From NCBI GenBank assembly GCA_015056105.1, contig SVGX01000005.1, forward strand, positions 1 through 48,204: 48,204 nt of DNA, read 5' to 3'. A program made the translations under genes and the position numbers. The notes under the pieces are model-generated. The model did no database searches, was not told the origin of the DNA, and saw nothing but the letters and a program-made list of their open reading frames with translations. This DNA comes from Clostridiales bacterium (GTDB taxonomy: Bacteria > Bacillota > Clostridia > Christensenellales > CAG-138). This document shows positions 1-6,804 of the stretch, piece by piece. Every line of letters starts with the position of its first letter. The first letter of the stretch is position 1.

Positions 1-497
1 TAGCTGTAAGTGCCGATCAGCTCTGCCAACACGTTTTTGCCGCTGCCGACGGTGACGGCTGCGGCGCCGTCGCCAAAGAGCATTTCGTTCTGCCCGTCTT
101 CGAAGGGAAGGCGGCAGTCTGCAGCGGTCACAAGGGTGCTGCGGCCGGCCTGCGCCGCATCAAAGGCGGCAAGCATGGCCTCGGAGGCGCAGCGCAGGGA
201 ACCTGCAAAGTCCGCGGCGCGGATATTCTTTCGCATATCGAGGGCAGAGGAGATCACCGTTGCACACTGCTTTTCCTTATAGGGGGCGCAGGTACTGCAG
301 TAGTAGATCCCGTCAAGGGTACGGGGATCGCCGCCGCAGTCAAGGGCGGCGGAAACAGCCATGGTGATGCTGTCCTCATCGTAATTGGCAACGGCCTTTT
401 CGCCTTTCATGGCGGATTTCCCGTAAGCCTCGCCGATCTTTGCGCGCTGCAGGCGGTTGTAGGGAATATAGGCGCCATAGGATGTGATACCGATCAT
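1..497 (-). CDS. HMG-CoA synthase-like thiolase-fold protein (3' end outside window)
   Basis: The first 165 residues of a thiolase-superfamily enzyme are visible; the C-terminal half lies beyond the left edge. The N-terminus (MIGITSYGAYIPYNRL), the YDEDSITMAV segment, a CSTCAPYKEKQ segment and LFGDGAAAV match the hydroxymethylglutaryl-CoA synthase / BbsB-like family, which condenses or thiolytically cleaves short 3-oxoacyl-CoA esters. The candidate nucleophile is Cys103 in DFAGSLRCASEAM; its spacing seems shifted from that of classical HMG-CoA synthases, so the exact chemistry is open. It is the third gene of a minus-strand operon behind a CoA-transferase and an SDR, which argues for acyl-CoA degradation rather than mevalonate synthesis. 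The ATG at 497 follows an AAAGGACAGCACC leader. Family assignment is confident; substrate is unknown. Confidence 0.82.
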   Translation of the reverse strand, partial: MIGITSYGAYIPYNRLQRAKIGEAYGKSAMKGEKAVANYDEDSITMAVSAALDCGGDPRTLDGIYYCSTCAPYKEKQCATVISSALDMRKNIRAADFAGSLRCASEAMLAAFDAAQAGRSTLVTAADCRLPFEDGQNEMLFGDGAAAVTVGSGKNVLAELIGTYS

Positions 498-536
498 GGT
501 GCTGTCCTTTCTATTTGTAGAGTCGGTTTTATCGGG

Positions 537-562
537 AAGGGGGAGCGTGCTCCCCCTTTTTT
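537..562 (+). terminator. GC-rich hairpin with plus-strand T tract between SDR and thiolase genes
   Basis: A perfect 10-bp stem (AAGGGGGAGC / GCTCCCCCTT, loop GT) is followed by six T on the plus strand. All neighbouring genes are on the minus strand, where only two U follow the hairpin, so read that way it is at best an mRNA-processing or attenuating hairpin. Confidence 0.6.
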
Positions 563-579
563 GTTTGCTCTAAGGCAAA

Positions 580-1341
580 TCAATTCATGGGGCGCTTGAG
601 ACCCACCTGGCTTGCACCATCCACCCAGATGACCTGGCCGCTGATATAGCCTGCGCCATCGGAAGCGAAGAAGGCAGCGGCCTCTGCCATGTCGGCGGGC
701 TGGCCGAAGCGGCCAACAGGGATGCCGTTGGGCACGCCCTGGGCGAACACCTTGGAATTGGCCCGGGACATGGGCGTTTCAATGGTGCCGGGACAGATGG
801 CGTTCACGGTGATGCCGTGGCGGCCCATTTCAAGGGCAGCGGTCTGGGTGAGAGCGTTGACGCCCGCCTTGGAGGCGGAGTAGTTCGCCTGACCCACGTT
901 GCCGCGGCAAGAAGAGGAAGAAATGTTGATGATCCTGCCGTAACCCTTTTCGCGCATGGTGTAATACACAGCCTGCATCATCAAGAAGGGGCCCTTGAGG
1001 TTGACGCGCATCACGGCGTCCCACTGCTCATCCGTCATCTTATGCAGGATCGCATCCCTGAGGATGCCTGCATTGTTCACAAGGATGTCGATGGTACCCC
1101 ACTTGTCAAGGGCGGTCTGGGCGATGCGCTTGGTGTCCTCGCGGCAGCCCACATCGCCGATGGCATAGATGGCTTCGCCGCCGAGGGCGGTGATCTCTTC
1201 CACCACTTCGCGGCAGGTATCTTCATTGATATCACATACCACCACGTTTGCACCTTCCGCTGCAAGCCGCAGCGCAATGCCCTTGCCGATACCCTGACCG
1301 GCACCTGTTACGATCGCAACTCTTCCTTTTTTGATCGCCAT
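580..1341 (-). CDS. Short-chain dehydrogenase/reductase (3-oxoacyl reductase-like)
   Basis: This 253-residue protein has the usual length and order of a classical SDR: the cofactor motif TGAGQGIG at residues 12-19, Asp37 after beta-2, NNAG at 89-92, the Ser141-143 cluster and the catalytic pair Tyr154/Lys158 in YSASK. The family interconverts 3-hydroxyacyl and 3-oxoacyl thioesters with NAD(P)H. Its closest general pattern is FabG/acetoacetyl-CoA reductase, but it sits between a family III CoA-transferase (30 bp upstream in the transcript) and an HMG-CoA-synthase-like thiolase rather than fatty acid synthesis genes. That suggests oxidation of a 3-hydroxyacyl-CoA formed after CoA activation. 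The ATG is preceded by GTGAGGTTACAGTT. The family is clear; the substrate is inferred only from context. Confidence 0.9.
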   Translation of the reverse strand: MAIKKGRVAIVTGAGQGIGKGIALRLAAEGANVVVCDINEDTCREVVEEITALGGEAIYAIGDVGCREDTKRIAQTALDKWGTIDILVNNAGILRDAILHKMTDEQWDAVMRVNLKGPFLMMQAVYYTMREKGYGRIINISSSSCRGNVGQANYSASKAGVNALTQTAALEMGRHGITVNAICPGTIETPMSRANSKVFAQGVPNGIPVGRFGQPADMAEAAAFFASDGAGYISGQVIWVDGASQVGLKRPMN

Positions 1342-1371
1342 AACTGTAACCTCACTTTCAAATGATTGAAA

Positions 1372-2577
1372 TCAGTTTGTTTTACCAAAAGCGCCTGATT
1401 CGATCAGCGCTTCATATTCTTCCTTGCTGTGGCCGAGCACATCGCAGATGATCTCCTCCGCATGCTCGTTGAGCAGCGGGGGGATGCCCATTTCGCCCGG
1501 CGTTTCGGACATGTGGATCTGATTGCCGCGGGCCAGCACCGTTTTCATGGAAAGCTGCGGTGTTTTGAGCGGGGCGATCATGCCGCGTTCAAGGAAATGG
1601 GGATCATCCTTCAGCTCCTGCAGCGTCATGATCTTGAAGCAGGGGATGCCCTGCGCGCGCAGCATGTTCTCCGCTTCTTTGATATCGCCCACGGAATCGA
1701 GCCAGCCTTCGATCAGCTCGATCACCTTCGGCAGGTTTTCGGGCTGCGCCCTGTCGCCGGCCGTGGCAAAGCCCGGCTTTTCCGCATATTCTTCCTTGCC
1801 CATCACCTTGCAAAGCTTGCCCCAAAGGTTGGGGTTGATGGCGCCAAGGGCAATGCTGCCCTGCTTGCCGTTGAAAACACCGTAGGGGCCCATCAACGCA
1901 TGGTGGTTGCCGGTGCGCATGATCTTCGGGTTCAGGAAGCCGGAAGGAATATGGTCATTGAGGGCGATGGCGCATTCTGCGATGGAAAGATCGATATGCT
2001 GACCGATGCCTGTTCTTTCTCTGTAGAAGAGGGCGGCGGAAATGGCGCCGAAGCCATTGTATGCGCAGCAGTAATCCGCAATGGAGGGGCCGATGCGGGT
2101 GGGAGGCATATCCGCAAAGCCATTGACGAACATCAGTGCGCTTGCTGCCTGAGCGATCATGTCGTAACCGGGCAGATCCTTATAAGGGCCGGTCTGGCCG
2201 AAGCCGGAAATGGAACACATGATGAGGCGGGGATTGAGCGCCTTCAGCGCCTCATAATGGAGGCCGAGCCGCTGCATGACGCCGGGGCGGCTGCTTTCAA
2301 GGAACACATCCGCAGAGGAGAGCAGCTCAAGGAACAGCTTTTTGCCCTCCGGGCTCTTGACATCAAGGGTAATGGAACGTTTGCCGCGGTTCAGCCAAAG
2401 GTTGGAAAGGCTGTGCCCCTCGATGCGGGGGGAGAAGCCGCGGCTGTCATCGCCGACGCCGGGTTTTTCCACCTTGATCACATCTGCACCGAAATCTGCC
2501 ATCATGGCAACGGTAAGGGGGCCTGCGACATTGTTGCCAAAGTCGATTACACGAATACCTTCAAATAACTTTTTCAT
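1372..2577 (-). CDS. CaiB/BaiF family III CoA-transferase
   Basis: At 401 residues this is a full-length family III acyl-CoA transferase. The N-terminus carries the family pattern GIRVIDFGNNVAGP, followed by GADVIKVEKPGVGDDSR (the CoA-binding edge) and FGQTGPYKDLPGYD, in which Asp139 is the expected catalytic aspartate that forms the acyl-anhydride and CoA-thioester intermediates. Such enzymes move CoA from one acyl-CoA to a free carboxylate without ATP. It is the first gene of the minus-strand operon that continues with the SDR and the thiolase-like gene, so it probably activates the pathway substrate. An AAAAGGCGG ribosome site precedes the ATG, and a SigA-type promoter lies about 70 bp upstream. 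The substrate is not determinable from sequence. Confidence 0.93.
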   Translation of the reverse strand: MKKLFEGIRVIDFGNNVAGPLTVAMMADFGADVIKVEKPGVGDDSRGFSPRIEGHSLSNLWLNRGKRSITLDVKSPEGKKLFLELLSSADVFLESSRPGVMQRLGLHYEALKALNPRLIMCSISGFGQTGPYKDLPGYDMIAQAASALMFVNGFADMPPTRIGPSIADYCCAYNGFGAISAALFYRERTGIGQHIDLSIAECAIALNDHIPSGFLNPKIMRTGNHHALMGPYGVFNGKQGSIALGAINPNLWGKLCKVMGKEEYAEKPGFATAGDRAQPENLPKVIELIEGWLDSVGDIKEAENMLRAQGIPCFKIMTLQELKDDPHFLERGMIAPLKTPQLSMKTVLARGNQIHMSETPGEMGIPPLLNEHAEEIICDVLGHSKEEYEALIESGAFGKTN

Positions 2578-2648
2578 ATTGCGCCGCCTTTTCTTTCATA
2601 ATTGCTGAAAATGAAGATGAGATGAGACTGTGGGCTATTGACAGGATT

Positions 2649-2677
2649 ATGGTAACACGCAAAAAAAACATTGTCAA
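2649..2677 (-). promoter_or_regulatory. SigA-type promoter for the CoA-transferase operon
   Basis: On the minus strand TTGACA (2677-2672), a 17-bp spacer and TACCAT (2654-2649) face the CoA-transferase start at 2577. The -35 box is one arm of an inverted repeat, ATTGTCAA / TTGACAAT, at 2670-2695. Confidence 0.6.
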
Positions 2678-2687
2678 CAAAAAGTTA

Positions 2688-2716
2688 TTGACAATTGGTT
2701 GTTAATATGGGATAAT
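2688..2716 (+). promoter_or_regulatory. Divergent SigA-type promoter without a following gene
   Basis: TTGACA (2688-2693), 17 bp, GATAAT (2711-2716) on the plus strand, back to back with the CoA-transferase promoter. The two -35 boxes form the inverted repeat 2670-2695. No convincing plus-strand gene follows before the terminator at 2837. Confidence 0.5.
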
Positions 2717-2722
2717 TAAAGT

Positions 2723-2837
2723 TTATGTCTGCTTAAAATTTTCAATGAAATTTTTAATGAATCAGCAGCGCGGAGGCTGCTTGCCGCAAACAAAAAAAGA
2801 ATGCCGCCGGAGGATCATTCCGGAGGCATACTTTTTT
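2723..2837 (+). ncRNA. Candidate small RNA between divergent promoter and terminator
   Basis: A transcript from the promoter at 2688-2716 would start near 2723 and end at the T tract of the hairpin at 2801-2837, about 115 nt. It contains a short hairpin (AGCAGC / GCTGCT, about 2763-2780) and the terminator stem but no plausible ORF with a ribosome site. This is inferred from promoter and terminator placement only; no known RNA family is recognised. It could equally be a chance promoter-like sequence in an AT-rich intergenic region (2578-2935). Confidence 0.25.
2792..2837. terminator. Bidirectional intrinsic terminator
   Basis: An 11-bp stem with one mismatch (arms 2801-2811 and 2819-2829) is flanked by seven A on the left and six T on the right. 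On the minus strand it ends the small XRE regulator transcript; on the plus strand it would end the candidate short RNA. Confidence 0.75.
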
Positions 2838-2865
2838 AGGAAGGATGGGTGCATGAAGCGGTATC

Positions 2866-2916
2866 TTACTCCCCGAAATACAGGGGCGCAAAATCCGAGC
2901 GGCGGTGGAAATCACA
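2866..2916 (-). pseudogene. Duplicated 3' fragment of the CBM9-like gene
   Basis: The minus strand reads ICDFHRRSDFAPLYFGE and then a stop. This matches the last 17 residues of the intact CBM9-like protein (VCDFHRRCDFAPLYFAE) encoded at 3618-3668. The DNA similarity runs ungapped for about 66 bp (2854-2919 against 3606-3671) at roughly 70-75 percent identity, and both copies are followed by an intrinsic terminator with a T tract. It starts 20 bp after the stop of the small XRE gene and has no start codon of its own, so it is a remnant. Confidence 0.7.
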
Positions 2917-2935
2917 TATGAAGAAACCGTGTGCG

Positions 2936-3178
2936 CTATATGATCTCCTGTTCAAGCGCATCGAAAACCGGCGCATTGAAGAAAGCGCCAAGACCGATAT
3001 CGAGACCGTCGCACAGCTTTTTGATCGTGACAATGGAAACATCACGGCGTTCATCATCCAGCATGCTGTAAACAGTGGATGGTGTTACACCGGACCGTGT
3101 TGCCAGTTCATTTGGTTTGATATTCCGCTCATTGCAAATTTCTGAAAAACGCGCAACGACAGCTTGTTTTACTTTCAT
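2936..3178 (-). CDS. Small XRE-family helix-turn-helix regulator
   Basis: An 80-residue single-domain DNA-binding protein. Residues around RNIKPNELATRSGVTPSTVY form the helix-turn-helix, followed by IVTIKKLCDGLDIGLGAFF, the usual Cro/C1-type fourth and fifth helices. I place the start at the ATG at 3178, because GAGGTGAGAAC immediately precedes it; an ATG six codons upstream would put that ribosome site inside the gene. It faces away from a small plus-strand gene, and three overlapping TGCG palindromes lie in the shared promoter region, which suggests autoregulation and control of the neighbour. There is no effector domain. Confidence 0.85.
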   Translation of the reverse strand: MKVKQAVVARFSEICNERNIKPNELATRSGVTPSTVYSMLDDERRDVSIVTIKKLCDGLDIGLGAFFNAPVFDALEQEII

Positions 3179-3211
3179 GTTCTCACCTCGTAACAAGCGT
3201 AAAAAATATTG

Positions 3212-3236
3212 CGCATATGCGTATACGCAATTGCGT
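3212..3236. promoter_or_regulatory. Three overlapping palindromes, probable operator of the XRE regulator
   Basis: CGCATATGCG (3212-3221), TGCGTATACGCA (3218-3229) and ACGCAATTGCGT (3225-3236) are each perfect palindromes sharing TGCG/CGCA half-sites. They lie between the divergent starts at 3178 and 3289. TTGCGT within them could serve as -35 for a plus-strand promoter (TAAAAT at 3255-3260) and, read on the minus strand, for TATTTT upstream of the regulator. Binding would therefore block both genes. Confidence 0.6.
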
Positions 3237-3288
3237 ACATTATGGAGCTTAGTTTAAAATGAATTCAAAAAACAGAAAAGGTGTATTT

Positions 3289-3516
3289 ATGAATAAGGAA
3301 GCTGACAGGATCATTGCGCTGATCGCAGCGCAGGAACATGTTTCAAAGGAGGAAGTGTTGAAAGAAATGCAGGCTGCCATTGATGCAGGCTATAACAGCA
3401 CCGATCCCTCCGTTCGGGCACAGTGGGATGCAATGCCTTTTCACGGCAAGCCTGCTCCGCAGGAGTTCATTGCTTATTTGGCCGGAGCGATCAGTGAAAA
3501 AACATGGAAGCATTGA
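3289..3516 (+). CDS. Small Spo0A C-terminal-like protein of unknown role
   Basis: A 75-residue protein, largely helical, with the segment HVSKEEVLKEMQAAIDAGY followed by DPSVRAQWDAMPF and a PAPQEFIAYLAG tail. Short clostridial proteins of this shape are sometimes annotated as Spo0A C-terminal-domain-like; I recall this pattern but cannot verify it here. AAAAGGTG before the ATG at 3289 supports that start over the in-frame ATG at 3259. It is divergent from the XRE regulator across the palindromic operator and ends in its own terminator, so it is probably the regulator's target. It has no catalytic motif and no membrane segment. Function not assignable. Confidence 0.65.
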   Translation: MNKEADRIIALIAAQEHVSKEEVLKEMQAAIDAGYNSTDPSVRAQWDAMPFHGKPAPQEFIAYLAGAISEKTWKH

Positions 3517-3519
3517 TGG

Positions 3520-3545
3520 AAAGGGAGCGCCGGTGCTCCCTTTTT
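3520..3545 (+). terminator. Intrinsic terminator after the small Spo0A-like gene
   Basis: GGGAGC (3523-3528) pairs with GCTCCC (3535-3540) and is followed by five T. It begins four bases after the stop codon. Confidence 0.75.
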
Positions 3546-3563
3546 CACATTTACGCAGCGAAC

Positions 3564-3599
3564 AAAAAAAGTCCTCGGCCTTTGTGCAGGGTCGGGGAC
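3564..3599 (-). terminator. Intrinsic terminator of the aldo-keto reductase operon
   Basis: Read on the minus strand, GTCCCCG pairs with CGAGGAC (one G-U pair) around an interrupted loop, followed by seven U. It lies 19 bp after the CBM9-like stop codon. Confidence 0.65.
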
Positions 3600-3617
3600 T
3601 TGTTATGCAGGAAAACC

Positions 3618-4232
3618 TCATTCCGCAAAATACAGCGGCGCGAAATCGCAGCGGCGGTGGAAATCGCACACCGGGCCGGTAATGGGCGACCAGTAAAGAC
3701 CGTGATCGATGGGAGCAAGCTCGCCGCACTTGTAGAAGTTGCAGGCGGCTTCGCCGGTGAAGGCATAGCCCGGGCAGTAAAGCTGAAGGAAGGAAAGGGG
3801 GATCTCGTATTCGATGCCCCAGCCGCCTTCAAAGAAGAAGGGCTTCGGGTCGAAGATCATCTCTGCGTTTTCCACGATCTGCCTGACGTGCAGGCTGCGC
3901 CCCGTGCCAAAGCCGAGGTACAGCGTTTTGATGGGGTTCCACTCGAAATTGAAGTAGCGGTCTTCGTTTGCGTTGGGGGCGAAGAAGAATTCAAGGCAGC
4001 TGTCCTCACAGACCATGTCAAGAAGGCCGCTAAGCTCCGCGCGATAGGGATATTCCGTGGCTTCCATGCGGATAAAAAGCTTATCCTTGCTGTGACAGCA
4101 CTGTGCCTTTACCTGCATGGTAAGGCCCTTGTTGGAGGGGGTGGGCACAAGGTGCGCTTCCGGCACGCGGCTCCAATCCGGCGTTTCCATATAGGGGGCA
4201 GTATAGGAAAGGGAAGTTTTCTGTTGTTCCAT
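3618..4232 (-). CDS. CBM9/DOMON-like carbohydrate-binding-fold protein
   Basis: This 204-residue protein matches the family 9-like carbohydrate-binding fold: the core CEDSCLEFFFAP (about residues 75-86) with DRYFNFEWNP just after it, ACNFYKCGE in the second half, and the C-terminal DFHRRCDFAPLYF strand typical of the family. Such domains are usually attached to secreted glycoside hydrolases; here the domain stands alone and lacks a signal peptide or membrane segment, so it should be cytoplasmic. It is the second gene of a minus-strand operon, 25 bp behind an Fe-S aldo-keto reductase, with an AAGGAGGATCCT ribosome site. Its ligand is unknown. The last 17 codons are duplicated in degenerate form at 2866-2916. 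Confidence 0.75.
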   Translation of the reverse strand: MEQQKTSLSYTAPYMETPDWSRVPEAHLVPTPSNKGLTMQVKAQCCHSKDKLFIRMEATEYPYRAELSGLLDMVCEDSCLEFFFAPNANEDRYFNFEWNPIKTLYLGFGTGRSLHVRQIVENAEMIFDPKPFFFEGGWGIEYEIPLSFLQLYCPGYAFTGEAACNFYKCGELAPIDHGLYWSPITGPVCDFHRRCDFAPLYFAE

Positions 4233-4257
4233 AGGATCCTCCTTGATCTTGCGGCGC

Positions 4258-5286
4258 TTACTTCTCGCCGAGTTTTTCGTACATTTCGTCGTAATCCTTC
4301 AACATGGCCTTGAGCACGTTGGGGATATCGAGGGAATAAGGGCAGCGGGAAGCGCAGGCACGGCATTCGATGCAGTTTTCGATGCGGTGCATCTTCTCGT
4401 GGTATTCCTTTGTCATGTACTGGGCGGCAGGCGCACGGCGGATGAGGCAGTTCATGCGGGCTGCCTGGGGGATGTCGATCTCCATGGGGCAGGGCAGGCA
4501 GTAGCCGCAGCTGCGGCAGAAGCCGCCCACAAGCTCCGCACGGTCCTTATCGATGACGGCTTGCAGCTCGGGGGTGATGACCTTGTTTTCCTTTTCGGCT
4601 TCGCGGAGCCACTCATCGAGCTCATGCTCGCGCTGGATGCCCCAGATGGGCACCACGGTGGGATACTGTGCGATAAAGGCGGCACAGGCGGCAGCGTTGT
4701 TAAGAAGGCCGCCCGCAAGGCCCTTCATGGCGATGAAGCCCATATCCGCTTCTTTGCAAAGCTCCACAAGGCCGATCTCTTCTTCGGAAGCAAGGTAGCT
4801 GAAGGGGAACTGCAGCGTTTCATACAGCCCGGAAGCGATGGCTTCCCTGGCGATGTTCATGCGGTGGTTGGTGATGCCGATATGGCGCACGTAGCCCTTT
4901 TTCTTTGCATCGAGGACAGCAGCAAAGGCGGAATCCGGATCGTTGGGATCGCTGAGGGATGCGGGGTTGTGGAACTGCAGCAGGTCGATGTAGTCCGTTT
5001 TGAGCATCTTCAAGCTGTTTTCGATGTGGGCGGTGACGGTCTTGTAATCCTTGCCGGCGGATTTGGTGGAAATGACGATGTTCTTTCTCACGTCGCTCAG
5101 GGCAAGGCCAAGCTTATATTCGCTGTCGGTATAAGAATTGGCGGTATCGAAATAGTTGATGCCGCTTTCATAGGCACGGCGTACGAGCTTCACCGCATCC
5201 TCCGTGGAAAGCCGCTGAATGGGCAGCGCACCGAAGGATGTTTCCGTGACCATCAGTTCAGTGCGGCCAAGCCTGATCTTTTTCAT
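4258..5286 (-). CDS. Aldo/keto reductase with two C-terminal [4Fe-4S] cluster motifs
   Basis: The 342-residue protein has an AKR barrel in residues 1 to about 245 with the catalytic tetrad Asp47, Tyr52, Lys75 and His106 (FDTANSY, STK, QFHNP). A ferredoxin-like tail carries Cys257-x2-Cys260-x2-Cys263-x2-Cys266-Pro and Cys305-x2-Cys308-x2-Cys311-x3-Cys315-Pro, enough for two [4Fe-4S] clusters. Proteins of this architecture are common in anaerobes and probably couple carbonyl reduction to ferredoxin-type electron carriers; the substrate is not known. GGAGGTGCGAACTT precedes the ATG. The gene starts an operon with the CBM9-like protein and has an extended -10 promoter about 25 bp upstream. Confidence 0.93.
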   Translation of the reverse strand: MKKIRLGRTELMVTETSFGALPIQRLSTEDAVKLVRRAYESGINYFDTANSYTDSEYKLGLALSDVRKNIVISTKSAGKDYKTVTAHIENSLKMLKTDYIDLLQFHNPASLSDPNDPDSAFAAVLDAKKKGYVRHIGITNHRMNIAREAIASGLYETLQFPFSYLASEEEIGLVELCKEADMGFIAMKGLAGGLLNNAAACAAFIAQYPTVVPIWGIQREHELDEWLREAEKENKVITPELQAVIDKDRAELVGGFCRSCGYCLPCPMEIDIPQAARMNCLIRRAPAAQYMTKEYHEKMHRIENCIECRACASRCPYSLDIPNVLKAMLKDYDEMYEKLGEK

Positions 5287-5309
5287 AAGTTCGCACCTCC
5301 ATTAAGAAG

Positions 5310-5318
5310 ATTATAACA
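5310..5318 (-). promoter_or_regulatory. Extended -10 promoter of the aldo-keto reductase operon
   Basis: Minus-strand TGTTATAAT (TGn plus a perfect -10) lies 24 bp before the ATG. The -35 region is poor. A CCGCTT/AAGCGG hairpin (about 5327-5342) overlaps the -35 position and could be an operator. The rest of the 5287-5542 gap shows no further recognisable element. Confidence 0.55.
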
Positions 5319-5542
5319 CAGCCATACCGCTTTCCGAAGCGGCAAACGAAAAAAACATGTATTTTCTATATGTTTGAAAAAACGAGCATATGAAGGGATA
5401 AGGTATGCTTGCGGACATTGACAACAGAACAGTGGGAAGCAAACACTTCCGGGCAGCGCATATGCAGCAGCATGTTTCAGTAACGGCACAGCGTAAAACA
5501 CGATAACACAGATCACACCATATATAAGGAAAGGAAACAGGA

Positions 5543-6787
5543 ATGAAGATCGAAATACTGCGGGGAAAAGAGCACATTGGCGGCAACATCATCAAAATTA
5601 CGGCAGGCGAAACGGTAATCCTTCTTGACTGCGGCGCCATGCTGCCGAAGATCGGCGAAGAAAAACGGGAAGACGATTTTGACATAAGCAGCATCGGCAG
5701 GGTGGATGCGGTATTCCTTTCCCACCACCACGGCGACCACAGCGGCCTGATTGAAAAGCTGCCGAAGGAAACGGCGCTGTACGCATCGCCGGAAACGGTG
5801 GGGTTTATGGATCACTGTGACCTTTACCTTGGAAAAAACCTTCGCACCGGCAAACGGGCGGTGCACGGCCTTTTCGACAATGAGCGGGTGCAGGTTGGCA
5901 GCCTGTTTGTGACGCCCTTCCGGGCGAAGCACAGCGCGGAGGGCGCCATGATGTTCCTTGTGGAGGGGGAAGGAAAGCGCATCCTCTACACCGGGGATTT
6001 CAAGGAAAGCGACCTTTATGCGGGAAAGCTCGACCTGCTTATCACCGAAGGTACCATGCTCACGCGGGATGGGGGCCCTTATCGGGATGAAGATGATGTG
6101 GAAGCGGCCCTGCGCCGCCTGATGCGCAAAACACAGGGGCGCATTTTCGTGCTTACTTCCTCCGCCAATATCGGGCGCATCCGCTCCGTGATCGGTGCGC
6201 GCAATGCGGTATGTCCGGACAGGATCGGCTATCCCTATCTGAGCGGCGAAGGGGAAACGCCTCGCCCCATCATGCAGGATGTGTTTTTGAAGTACACCCT
6301 TGAAAACACCGGGCATAGCGACCTTGCGGCGCCCTATGCCTTTATCAGCCACAAATTTGACACCGCGGCGGATCAAGCCTATGACCGCATCGCCAAGCAT
6401 TACTGTGACACGGGTACCGCCGCAAGCTGCCGCCGAATTGCGGCGTTTTCACGGGCGGTGGTGTTCATCCGCGCTTCCATGACATCCATGCTGCAACGGC
6501 TGATGGAAGGCGGCATGGATGTCAGCGAGGATGTGCTGGTGTTTTCCATGTGGCGGGGCTACGAGGAAGATAACGTTGTGAAGCGGCTTGTGGATTTGTT
6601 TAAAGACCGGGGCGCGAAGATCGAATACGTCCACAGCGGCGGCCATGCGGAGCGGGAGACGCTGCGTGCTTTCATTGAAAACTGCCGTCCGAAGAATGTG
6701 GTCTGCATCCACAGCGAAAATGCGGAAAATATCAGAAGCATCGCGGGGGAAGCACGGGTGCTCGAAGAGAGCGTGATCGAACTGTAA
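5543..6787 (+). CDS. Metallo-beta-lactamase-fold protein, RNase J-like beta-CASP type
   Basis: A 414-residue metallo-hydrolase. The zinc motif HxHxDH is present as His61, His63, Asp65 and His66 (LSHHHGDHSG); further ligands are likely His130 (RAKHSAEG) and Asp152 (YTGDF). The C-terminal half has beta-CASP features: VFSMWRGY, EYVHSGGHA and NVVCIHSEN, matching the pattern of RNase J and related mRNA nucleases. At 414 residues it lacks the long C-terminal extension of true RNase J. It is the first gene of a two-gene operon; GGAAACAGGA precedes the ATG. An RNA-processing or decay role is inferred from the motifs; a non-nucleolytic hydrolase remains possible. Its partner gene is unrecognised. Confidence 0.85.
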   Translation: MKIEILRGKEHIGGNIIKITAGETVILLDCGAMLPKIGEEKREDDFDISSIGRVDAVFLSHHHGDHSGLIEKLPKETALYASPETVGFMDHCDLYLGKNLRTGKRAVHGLFDNERVQVGSLFVTPFRAKHSAEGAMMFLVEGEGKRILYTGDFKESDLYAGKLDLLITEGTMLTRDGGPYRDEDDVEAALRRLMRKTQGRIFVLTSSANIGRIRSVIGARNAVCPDRIGYPYLSGEGETPRPIMQDVFLKYTLENTGHSDLAAPYAFISHKFDTAADQAYDRIAKHYCDTGTAASCRRIAAFSRAVVFIRASMTSMLQRLMEGGMDVSEDVLVFSMWRGYEEDNVVKRLVDLFKDRGAKIEYVHSGGHAERETLRAFIENCRPKNVVCIHSENAENIRSIAGEARVLEESVIEL

Positions 6788-6804
6788 AAGGAAAGGGGAA
6801 AGAA

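Noticed and set aside
2849-3145. 98-codon plus-strand ORF
   Set aside because: It is antisense to the XRE regulator and the duplicated CBM9 fragment and has no ribosome site.
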